Assembly (NCBI GenBank): GCA_947458895.1
Contig: CANHBY010000094.1
Coordinates: 1-6,126 of the forward strand
Direction: 5' to 3'
Source: Burkholderiales bacterium
Lineage (GTDB): Bacteria > Pseudomonadota > Gammaproteobacteria > Burkholderiales > Burkholderiaceae_C
DNA length: 6,126 nt
The position numbers were made by a program, and so were the translations under genes. The notes beneath the pieces are model-generated. The model did not search any database. It was not told the origin of the DNA and saw nothing but the letters and a program-made list of their open reading frames with translations. Of the stretch, positions 1 to 6,126 are shown one piece after another (position 1 is the stretch's first letter; every line of letters starts with the position of its first letter).

Positions 1-1977
1 ACCTTGGTTCGGGTGCCTCTGGGGCCGAGAGAGTTGGTGGGCGTGGTTTGGGGGCCAAGTGAGTCTTCGCTCACTGAAGTGGCTGGCCTCAAAGAGGTGC
101 GGGAGGTTCTGGACGCGGTGCCTCCGCTGTCGGCGTCATGGTGTGATGTGGTGGAGTTTGCCGCAGGCTACTACCAGCGCAGCGTGGGTGAAGTGGCTGT
201 GTCTGTCCTGCCGCCTGAACTGCGCAAGCTCGATAACGTGGCCTGGAAGCGCCGTACCCAGCGTTGGCAAAAACAAATGGAAGCGGCTGGGCTGCCGGCG
301 GTCGGTGCGCGGCCTCCTGAGCCTACCCCAGAGCAGGCGGCTGTTCTGGCCCAGTGGGCTGATTTGGGCCGCGAGACGGCCCCCACCGCGCTGCTGCATG
401 GCAGCACAGGCAGCGGAAAGACCGAGGTTTATCTGCGTGCCGCCGAGGAGGCCCTTAACCGTGGCCAGCAGGCGTTGGTCCTGGTGCCTGAGATTAATCT
501 GACCCCCCAGCTCGAGGCCCGGCTGGCGCAGCGTTTTGCCGACCGTTGCCTGGTGTCTTTGCACAGTGGCCTGACGCCGGCTCAGCGTCTCAAAAACTGG
601 TTCTATGCCCACATGGGCTGGGCCGATGTGGTGCTGGGCACGCGCTTGGCTGTGTGGGCATCGATGCCCCGTTTGGGCCTGATCGTGGTGGACGAGGAGC
701 ACGACCCCTCTTATAAGCAACAAGAGGGAGCGCGATATTCGGCTCGTGATCTGGCCGTTTACCGTGGCAAGCGAGAAGGCGTGCCGGTGATCCTCGGCTC
801 GGCCACGCCCTCTCTTGAAACCTGGCAGCGCGCGCAGCAGGGGCGCTATGCTCTGCTGTCCATGCCCGCACGAGTGGGCGGCGCGAGCTGGCCCGACGTG
901 CGTGTCGTGGACATGACTTTGCAACCCAAAGGCAGTGGCTCGTCGGCCTTGTCACCCCCTTTGCTGGCGGCCTTGCAGCAGCGCATTGATGCGGGAGAGC
1001 AGAGCCTTGTGTTTCTCAACCGCAGAGGCTACGCGCCCGTGCTGCATTGTGGCGAGTGCGCCTGGAAAAGCGCCTGCCCACACTGCAGTGCTTGGCGCGT
1101 GTTTCACAAGCTTGACCGCACCCTGCGTTGCCACCACTGCGGCTTTACTGAGCGTGTGCCCAAGGTCTGCCCGGAATGCGGCAATCCTGATATTGCCCCC
1201 ATCGGCCGAGGGACCGAAAAACTCGAGGAGCAACTCTCGCAACTGCTACGCTCCGCCGAAGGCGGGCCTGCTCGCGTTGTTCGCATCGATGCAGACAGCA
1301 CGCGCGCAAAAGGCGCGCTCGAGAGTCAACTCAATGCGGTGCATGCTGGTGAAGTCGATGTGCTCGTGGGCACCCAAATGATCACCAAGGGCCACGACTT
1401 TCGCCGCATCACTTTGGTGGCCGCCGTCAACCCTGACAGCTCCCTTTTCAGCAGTGACTTTCGCGCACCTGAACGCCTGTTTTCTTTGCTGATGCAGGCC
1501 GCAGGCCGTGCCGGGAGAGACGCCCTACAGGCTGGTCGCAGCGAGATGTGGATTCAGACCGCCAATGCCCGGCACCCCCTGTTCGCGGCGCTTCGAAAAC
1601 ATGATTTCGAAGCCTTTGCACGCGCCCAGTTGGAAGAGCGAGAGTCGGCCTGCTTGCCGCCCTTTTCCCATTTGGCTTTGGTGCGAGCCGAAGCCCGCAA
1701 CGCCGAGGCTGCGCACTATTTTTTGCAAACAGCCAGCGCCTCGGGGGCCCTGTTACCGCAGGCGGCCCGGGTCACGCTGTACCCACCGGTGCCGCCGGCG
1801 GTGGCCCGTGTGGCCGATGTAGACCGCATGCACATGTTGATCGAGTCCCCTTCGCGGCCTGCCCTGCAGCAGTTCTTGGGCGCTTGGTTACCGCAGTTGC
1901 ATCTGCTGCGTCGACAACTCAAGGCTGAGCAACGCATCCTGCGCTGGGCGGTGGACATTGACCCTTTGATGATTTGA
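1..1977 (+). CDS. priA: Primosomal protein N' (PriA replication-restart helicase), 5' end outside window
   Basis: PriA is a 3'-to-5' superfamily 2 DNA helicase that recognises stalled forks and reloads the replisome. The frame is open from base 1. The first visible residues (VRVPLGPRELVGVVWG) match E. coli PriA near residue 33, so about 30 codons are missing and the TTG at base 4 is not a true start. Counting from base 4: a 3'-DNA-binding-domain stretch with AAGYYQRSVGEV, Walker A GSTGSGKT (133-140), Walker B DEEH (230-233), GSATPS (265-270), eight zinc-binding cysteines in four pairs (349/352, 358/361, 376/379, 389/392), GTQMITKGHDF (from 456) and QAAGRAGR (498-505). The C-terminus WAVDIDPLMI resembles E. 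coli WVLDVDPIEG. All catalytic and zinc residues are intact. Only about 44 residues separate the 3'-DNA-binding domain from the helicase core, against about 100 in E. coli, so the winged-helix domain seems absent. The identification is very secure. Confidence 0.97.
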   Translation, partial: TLVRVPLGPRELVGVVWGPSESSLTEVAGLKEVREVLDAVPPLSASWCDVVEFAAGYYQRSVGEVAVSVLPPELRKLDNVAWKRRTQRWQKQMEAAGLPAVGARPPEPTPEQAAVLAQWADLGRETAPTALLHGSTGSGKTEVYLRAAEEALNRGQQALVLVPEINLTPQLEARLAQRFADRCLVSLHSGLTPAQRLKNWFYAHMGWADVVLGTRLAVWASMPRLGLIVVDEEHDPSYKQQEGARYSARDLAVYRGKREGVPVILGSATPSLETWQRAQQGRYALLSMPARVGGASWPDVRVVDMTLQPKGSGSSALSPPLLAALQQRIDAGEQSLVFLNRRGYAPVLHCGECAWKSACPHCSAWRVFHKLDRTLRCHHCGFTERVPKVCPECGNPDIAPIGRGTEKLEEQLSQLLRSAEGGPARVVRIDADSTRAKGALESQLNAVHAGEVDVLVGTQMITKGHDFRRITLVAAVNPDSSLFSSDFRAPERLFSLLMQAAGRAGRDALQAGRSEMWIQTANARHPLFAALRKHDFEAFARAQLEERESACLPPFSHLALVRAEARNAEAAHYFLQTASASGALLPQAARVTLYPPVPPAVARVADVDRMHMLIESPSRPALQQFLGAWLPQLHLLRRQLKAEQRILRWAVDIDPLMI

Positions 1978-2062
1978 GCGCGCTGTTGCGCTTGTGATGA
2001 GGAAGCCGGAGGTGCTCTGCCGTCGGGCCTACTTCCTTTGTATGCTCAACCCACACCATGCC

Positions 2063-2070
2063 AAAAGGAG
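2063..2070 (+). promoter_or_regulatory. Ribosome binding site that fixes a TTG start for the ABC transporter
   Basis: The sequence AAAAGGAG lies 7 bases before an in-frame TTG at 2078. This is the only strong Shine-Dalgarno match near any candidate start. The upstream in-frame starts (GTG 1994, ATG 1997, ATG 2042) have none, and the downstream ATG at 2099 has only a weak AAGAG at very short spacing. Confidence 0.65.
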
Positions 2071-2077
2071 CGCGCCT

Positions 2078-3880
2078 TTGAACTGGAATCAAGAGATCAT
2101 GAACAGCCTGATTTGGGTGCTGACGGCCTACGCCATCGCATTGGTGGGTGTGGGCGCAGGCGGCATGCTGCTGATGCACTTTACGCGCTGGGGTCGCCAA
2201 TTCAAGCGCCTGGCGGGCCCCTACTTTTCGCCCAAACGCAGCTGGAAACCTTTGAGTGCGGCGGCTTTGATCCTGCTGCTGGTTCTGGCTGGGGTGCGCA
2301 TGAGCTTGCTGTTTTCGTTTTGGGGTAAGGATTTTTACGACTCCCTCCAGGCGATGAACAAGTCCCTGTTCTGGGATGCCATCGTTCTCTTCCTCATTCT
2401 GGCGACCCTGCACATTGCTCGCGAGTTGATCGCCTTCTACGCCCAGCAGGCCTTTGAGATTCACTGGCGTACCTGGCTCAACGACAACCTGGTCGACAAC
2501 TGGCATCAAGGGGTTGCCTACTACCGAGGGCAGTTTCTGCAAGAGCCCGTCGACAACCCAGACCAGCGCATCCAGATGGACATCCCCAGCTTCGTGTCGT
2601 CTTCTCTGGGCTTAGCGACCGGCACGGTTCGCGCTCTGGTGTCCTTGATCGCGTTCACTGAAGTGCTCTGGCAACTCTCAGGCCCGCTGGTGGTGATGGG
2701 CCTGGAAGTCCCTCGCGGCATGGTGTTTGCTGTCTATGCCTACGTGCTGGTAGCTTCTGTGTTGGCTTTCAAAATCGGCCGACCCCTGATCCGCCTGAGC
2801 TTCATGAACGAGAGGCTGGGCGCCAATTACCGCTACGCCCTGATGCGTTTTCGCGAATACGCAGAGAGCATTGCCTTTTTTAGAGGCGAGGCCGTGGAGC
2901 GCTCGGTGTTGGGACGCCGCTTCTCCGGCCTGATCAACAACCTCTGGGCCCTGGTTCACCGAAGCATGCTGTTCAAAGGTTTCAACTTCTCGGTCGGCCA
3001 GGCAGCCGTGATCTTCCCCTACGTCATTCAAGCCCAACGGTACTTCGACAACCAAATCAAACTGGGCGACGTGATGCAAACCGGCAGCTCGTTTCGCGAG
3101 GTCGAAGAGGCCCTGTCCTTCTTTCGCACGTCATACGACGAATTCGCCCAATACCGCGCCGTGCTCGATCGTTTAACCGGCTTCATGGACGCCAATCAGC
3201 AAGCGCGTGAATTGCCCGTGGTGGGCACCCAAGAAGCGCAGGGCCTGGCGTTGCGTGGCCTGGTGGTACGCCGACCCGACTCCGTGGTCATGATTCAGGC
3301 TCTGGATTTATCTCTGGTGGCCGGTGAAACCTTGCTCATCAAAGGCCCCTCGGGCAGCGGCAAGACCACCTTGCTCAGAACGCTGGCCAGCCTATGGCCT
3401 CACGCCGAGGGCAGCGTGCACAGGCCAGTGGCGCAACAGGCTTTGTTTCTCTCCCAAAAGCCCTACATGCCCCTGGGCACCCTTCGCACTGCCCTGAGCT
3501 ACCCCGCGCAGGACGCCCCCGAAGCCGCGCTGCAAGATGCCCTGCACAAGGTTCAACTGGGCCATCTGCATGATCGCCTGGACCAAGAAGCCGACTGGTC
3601 CCGAATTCTGTCGCTCGGCGAGCAGCAGCGCCTGGCTTTCGCTCGGGTGCTGATCAATCGACCCCTCATCGCCTTCCTGGACGAGGCGACCTCTGCCACC
3701 GATGAGGGTCTCGAGTACGCGTTGTATGAACTCCTGCGCAACGAATTACCCCACTGCATTTTGGTGAGCGTTGGCCACCGAAGCACCCTGGCTCAGTTCC
3801 ATACGCACACCTTGCACCTTCAGGGCCTGACTCAAGACGGACGATGGTCGTTGGAGACGGGCTCGCGCCCCGGGGGTTGA
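2078..3880 (+). CDS. ABC transporter, fused membrane and ATPase domains, SbmA/BacA-YddA type
   Basis: This is an inner-membrane half-transporter of 600 residues that would work as a homodimer. From the TTG start, hydrophobic segments lie near residues 9-31, 58-82, 97-122, 171-200, 214-236 and 300-324, giving a six-helix membrane domain. The motif NPDQRIQMDI after the third segment is typical of the SbmA/BacA and ABC_membrane_2 (YddA, Rv1819c) families. The ATPase domain has Walker A GPSGSGKT (423-430), Q-loop Q460 within SQKPYMPLGTLRTAL (the family form is PQRPYLPLGTLR), signature LSLGEQQ (S512), Walker B D535 with catalytic E536, SATD as D-loop, and switch H567. No key residue is missing. 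Relatives import or export peptides, bleomycin-type compounds or cobalamin, but the substrate cannot be read from sequence. It lies 100 bases after priA and probably has its own promoter. A GTG at 1994 would add 28 non-hydrophobic residues without a ribosome binding site; ATG 2099 would remove 7. Confidence 0.92.
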   Translation: MNWNQEIMNSLIWVLTAYAIALVGVGAGGMLLMHFTRWGRQFKRLAGPYFSPKRSWKPLSAAALILLLVLAGVRMSLLFSFWGKDFYDSLQAMNKSLFWDAIVLFLILATLHIARELIAFYAQQAFEIHWRTWLNDNLVDNWHQGVAYYRGQFLQEPVDNPDQRIQMDIPSFVSSSLGLATGTVRALVSLIAFTEVLWQLSGPLVVMGLEVPRGMVFAVYAYVLVASVLAFKIGRPLIRLSFMNERLGANYRYALMRFREYAESIAFFRGEAVERSVLGRRFSGLINNLWALVHRSMLFKGFNFSVGQAAVIFPYVIQAQRYFDNQIKLGDVMQTGSSFREVEEALSFFRTSYDEFAQYRAVLDRLTGFMDANQQARELPVVGTQEAQGLALRGLVVRRPDSVVMIQALDLSLVAGETLLIKGPSGSGKTTLLRTLASLWPHAEGSVHRPVAQQALFLSQKPYMPLGTLRTALSYPAQDAPEAALQDALHKVQLGHLHDRLDQEADWSRILSLGEQQRLAFARVLINRPLIAFLDEATSATDEGLEYALYELLRNELPHCILVSVGHRSTLAQFHTHTLHLQGLTQDGRWSLETGSRPGG

Positions 3881-3944
3881 GCCAATCAGGGGGCGCTTTA
3901 CACAGCGTCGCTCTGCTTTTATCGGCCTGTCCGTACACGACTTA

Positions 3945-3967
3945 ACCCCCTTGAATGAGGGGGGGGT
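3945..3967 (+). repeat. Intergenic hairpin with C5 and G8 arms
   Basis: CCCCC at 3946-3950 faces a run of eight G at 3959-3966, with TTGAATGA between. The flanking A3945 and T3967 can also pair, as can one A-T and one G-T pair inside, leaving a GAAT loop. It sits 65 bases after the transporter stop and 110 bases before the protease start. No T-run follows on either strand, so it is not a classical intrinsic terminator. It could still slow polymerase or protect an mRNA end. The structure is plain; any function is inference. Confidence 0.4.
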
Positions 3968-4065
3968 GCATGGGCTGGCGTGCGTGGAAACCCTTACGAG
4001 GCGAGCTTTTTCGAGCCTAAACTGAAATTTGACCCTCTGATGTTGGAGGCTCATCGGATGCCTTC

Positions 4066-4070
4066 GGGAG
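4066..4070 (+). promoter_or_regulatory. Ribosome binding site of the subtilase gene
   Basis: GGGAG is 6 bases before ATG 4077. An in-frame TAA at 4071-4073 lies between them, so ATG 4077 is the furthest upstream start possible in this frame. This rules out a longer N-terminus with a signal peptide unless there is a sequence error. Confidence 0.7.
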
Positions 4071-4076
4071 TAAAAA

Positions 4077-5726
4077 ATGTACGCCACCCCAGTTGAAGCA
4101 GGCGCTCGCCAGTCGGCGGCCCCACCCCCCCAAGACGGCCCCGCGCATCAAAATATGGCCTGTCGGCACCTGATGCGGGCCTTGAGCGCGCCGATTCAGG
4201 TCAGCCGCCGCCAACTGCCCGAAGGGGCTGACACAGCACAAACCGTGCCGGTTGTGCGCGACTCGGGCGACACCATCTACAACCCGCGGCCGGATGGCGT
4301 TGACATCATGGTGGTCGATGACTTCGACAAGCCCGTGGGTGCAACCGCTACGACACATGGTGAGCAAGTCGCCTTCTTGGCCGACCAGACCAGTACCTCA
4401 TCCACCGCCGAGGTGTACGACATCAGCTTCGATGGGTTCTGGGGGTTGGCCAGCTTTTTCAACCGGGTGGCGGCCTCCAGCTCGCCGCCTGAGGTGATCA
4501 ACCTGTCCGTGGGAATGGACCCTGGAACGATGTTCACAGCCAAGTTTCCTTCCCTTGACAGAGAGTTCAAGGCAACGTACGGGGCAGACCCGACGCTCTG
4601 GCCCCCCTCGGCCCAGAGCCTATACAAAGCCGGCATCCAAAATTTGATCGATGAGTGCATGTACGACTTCAGTGTGCAATATTCAGGCATCCCCGCAGAG
4701 ATGAAAACATCTCTTCAAAATCTTGTCGAAGCCGGCGTCAACGTGACCATTGCCAGCGGGAATTCGGGCCGGGTTCATGCCCTGTTCGACAGTTTGGGCA
4801 TCACTCCCCCCAGCGATTTTTTCGATGGCACCTGGCTTGCCGATCTGCCCGAGGGCGTGATCGTTGTGGGCGCCTCCTCCGGGGATACCCCCACTGACAA
4901 GCCGGCGCTTTTCACCTCGCCGATGAACGGCGTCGATGTGGCCGCAGATGGCACCAAAATCACTGTCAATGCAGCTGGTAAGTTAGACGACGGCACTTCT
5001 TTCTCTGCGCCTCAGGTCGCTGGTCTGGTGGCTGACATCCGCGCGGCCAACCCGAATCTCACGCCTGCCCAGGTTGAATCCATCCTCAAGGAGTCCGCCA
5101 CCCCGATCCCTGGCCAAAAGGCGCTTGTGGGCGCGGGGGTCATCAACAGAGAGAAGGCCCTCGAACTGGTAATTGGTAGCCGAATGGATGAGATGGCAAT
5201 CCGCTATTTTGATCGTTGGGATGCTGCGGAGTCTGGTTCAGTGAGGGATGGCCTCGTGAGTTTTGGCGATGTCCAGGCAGTGGCCAGCAGCACTAGCGGT
5301 TACTCCGCCGATGAGCGCGCAGCTGCCCAGTACCTTGTGGACCACCCTGACATCTTCACCAACTGGGAAACCGCCTTCTCCGACAATTCTGATGGGCTTT
5401 TGGCCATGCAAGACCTGTCCCTTTGGCGTAACCGTCTAACGTTGGCCGGAGATCCAACGTTTGCGGCAGCGACACAGGCCCAGGCAAATTTCTATCAATT
5501 CGATACCAGCGAAACCACCACTTCAGACGGCCTGTTTAACCGGGATGACGTAGACCGCATTGCCAACAGTGCCACGGTCGGTGCTGATGCAAAACAGGCG
5601 GCGGAGTATCTCGCTGCGAACCCAGACCTGTTCGATCAACTCGACAGCGCACTTAACGGCCAATGGGATGGCAACGTGAGCTTCATGGACATCACCGCTT
5701 GGCAAGCCGCGCAAGCCAGTGCTTAA
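4077..5726 (+). CDS. Subtilisin-like (S8) serine protease with C-terminal EF-hand-like repeats
   Basis: This is a 549-residue endopeptidase. The triad is readable: Asp81 in IMVVDDFD, His94 in THGEQVAFL and Ser308 in DDGTSFSAPQVAGLVA. Asn229 in ASGNSG would form the oxyanion hole, and VINLSVG (140-146) matches the substrate-binding strand of subtilisins. The spacing between that strand and Asn229 is about 85 residues, against about 30 in subtilisin, so there is a large insertion. The N-terminus (1-60) is Pro/Ala-rich with no hydrophobic stretch, so Sec export looks unlikely. After the catalytic domain (ending near 368) come two related units. Unit 1 has loops at 379-398 and 435-446, and unit 2 at 476-491 and 527-538; each loop holds DG followed by an Asp six residues later, as in EF-hands, with a helix of AAAQYL/QAAEYL type between. 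This suggests a calcium-dependent protein, perhaps exported by a non-Sec route. Substrate and location are unknown. It is probably a single-gene transcript. Confidence 0.9.
   Translation: MYATPVEAGARQSAAPPPQDGPAHQNMACRHLMRALSAPIQVSRRQLPEGADTAQTVPVVRDSGDTIYNPRPDGVDIMVVDDFDKPVGATATTHGEQVAFLADQTSTSSTAEVYDISFDGFWGLASFFNRVAASSSPPEVINLSVGMDPGTMFTAKFPSLDREFKATYGADPTLWPPSAQSLYKAGIQNLIDECMYDFSVQYSGIPAEMKTSLQNLVEAGVNVTIASGNSGRVHALFDSLGITPPSDFFDGTWLADLPEGVIVVGASSGDTPTDKPALFTSPMNGVDVAADGTKITVNAAGKLDDGTSFSAPQVAGLVADIRAANPNLTPAQVESILKESATPIPGQKALVGAGVINREKALELVIGSRMDEMAIRYFDRWDAAESGSVRDGLVSFGDVQAVASSTSGYSADERAAAQYLVDHPDIFTNWETAFSDNSDGLLAMQDLSLWRNRLTLAGDPTFAAATQAQANFYQFDTSETTTSDGLFNRDDVDRIANSATVGADAKQAAEYLAANPDLFDQLDSALNGQWDGNVSFMDITAWQAAQASA
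5211..5714 (+). other. Protein-level tandem repeat: two paired EF-hand-like units at the subtilase C-terminus
   Basis: Residues 378-446 and 475-538 of the protease align with an offset of 92-93 residues. Each begins with FD, has a stretched first loop (D391-G392 to D398; D484-G485 to D491), a helix with AAxYLxxxPDxF, and a more regular 12-residue second loop (435-446; 527-538). In the second loops, positions 1, 3, 5 and 12 are S/N/D/D and N/Q/D/D, so calcium ligands are only partly kept. The DNA of the two units has diverged, so the duplication is old. The layout recalls, from memory, repeats in NolX/HrpF-type type III translocators; this has not been tested. Confidence 0.6.
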
Positions 5727-5750
5727 TCTGGTGAGAGCGGCCCCCGGCCC

Positions 5751-5770
5751 CAGAATCTGCAGGGGTTCTG
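5751..5770 (+). terminator. Weak hairpin after the subtilase, possible transcription end
   Basis: CAGAATCT (5751-5758) pairs with GGGTTCTG (5763-5770) over 8 base pairs, two of them G-U, around a GCAG loop, 24 bases after the protease stop. No T-run follows, so intrinsic termination is doubtful. A second small palindrome, GCCCATGGGC at 5788-5797, lies close by in the same convergent gap. Confidence 0.25.
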
Positions 5771-5887
5771 CTCAGAAGGTGTTCAAGGCCCATGGGCTCG
5801 TCCGAGTGTCGTGTCAGGGCTCAAATGCCGCTTGCTCGCTGGCTCAAACTCGAATACGCCCTAGATTGATGGGGCTTGTGAGGCCGC

Positions 5888-6126
5888 TCACTCCAGATGG
5901 CTTTCACGCCACCTCTTGGGCCTGTGGAACTCAAAGGAAATGTCCAGGGTGCCCACGTTTTTGTGAATGCGGCACAGGCAGGCCCTCCAGCGCGCTCCGT
6001 CTTCCAAGCGGGTGTGGTCTGCCAGCCCCATCATCTGGTCATAGAACGAAAATCGGTCTTCAACCCGGAAGAGCTTTTTTTGCTCTCCGTGATGTCTTCG
6101 AAATAAACCTAGAAACCGCAGTTGGA
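5888..6126 (-). CDS. Unrecognised protein, C-terminal 78 residues only
   Basis: This frame is open from the window's right edge to a TGA at 5888-5890, and its start lies outside the window. The protein ends with YDQMMGLADHTRLEDGARW, RIHKNVGTLDISFEF and HRPKRWRESHLE. This mix of an amphipathic helix, an alternating strand and a closing P-x-R-W turn looks like a small globular domain. The third codon positions are mostly G or C in the last 48 codons, but clearly less so near the window edge (6037-6126). A competing + strand frame over the same DNA (5897-6106, 69 residues) starts without a ribosome binding site and has poorer codon use, so I prefer the - strand reading. The shape faintly recalls small immunity-type or DUF proteins with a similar WxxLxx...FxVDFEYDDPxRW ending, but I cannot name a family. 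It would be convergent with the protease. Confidence 0.45.
   Translation of the reverse strand, partial: QLRFLGLFRRHHGEQKKLFRVEDRFSFYDQMMGLADHTRLEDGARWRACLCRIHKNVGTLDISFEFHRPKRWRESHLE

Noticed and set aside
136..924. 262-residue - strand frame inside priA
   Set aside because: Shadow of the priA coding frame in GC-rich DNA; composition is rich in His, Arg and Gln with no domain-like pattern.
1977..1992. AGCGC / GCGCT hairpin at the priA stop
   Set aside because: Five base pairs and no T-run; too short to support a terminator.
2000..2037. AGGAAG / CTTCCT inverted repeat after priA as a terminator
   Set aside because: Only six base pairs around a 26-base interior and just TTTG after it; it also overlaps the leader of the next gene.
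1919..2542. 207-residue - strand frame across the priA-transporter gap
   Set aside because: Runs antisense to the clear membrane domain of the transporter and shows no recognisable motif.
3994..4023. Possible promoter TTACGA - 18 bases - TAAACT before the subtilase
   Set aside because: Only 3 of 6 and 4 of 6 matches to the sigma-70 consensus; such matches are expected by chance.
3746..4087. - strand frame covering the transporter-protease gap
   Set aside because: Overlaps the conserved end of the ABC ATPase domain and has no plausible protein features.
5818..5848. Direct repeat GGCTCAAA, two copies 23 bases apart
   Set aside because: Eight bases repeated twice is expected by chance in a window of this size and has no associated element.
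5897..6106. 69-residue + strand reading frame at the right end
   Set aside because: No ribosome binding site before its ATG, weaker codon bias, and it overlaps a better-looking frame on the - strand.

Overview
The window looks like a piece of a GC-rich betaproteobacterial chromosome. The PriA sequence and codon use suggest Burkholderiales, perhaps Comamonadaceae; this is an impression from memory, not a database result. It holds three confident genes on the + strand and what looks like the tail of a fourth on the - strand. There are no RNA genes, CRISPR arrays or recognisable insertion sequences.

Layout: (1) bases 1-1977, the primosomal helicase gene priA, lacking only its first roughly 30 codons, which lie before the window. 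(2) A 100-base gap, then 2078-3880, a one-polypeptide ABC half-transporter (membrane domain followed by ATPase) of the SbmA/BacA-YddA type, most likely starting at a TTG with a strong ribosome binding site. (3) A 196-base gap with a C5/G8 hairpin, then 4077-5726, a subtilisin-type (S8) serine protease fused to two C-terminal repeats of about 92 residues, each with two EF-hand-like loops. It has no signal peptide and cannot be extended upstream, because an in-frame stop sits just before its start. (4) A 161-base gap with small palindromes, then 5888-6126, an incomplete reading frame on the - strand, convergent with the protease.

The genes do not form an obvious pathway. priA is housekeeping, and the ABC exporter and the protease are separated by gaps large enough for their own promoters. 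The protease is the most unusual item: an intact Asp/His/Ser triad in a non-classical setting (DDF around the Asp, HGEQ at the His), a large insertion before the oxyanion-hole Asn, and a calcium-binding-like tail. Second is the PriA, in which the stretch that holds the winged-helix domain in E. coli PriA appears to be largely missing.
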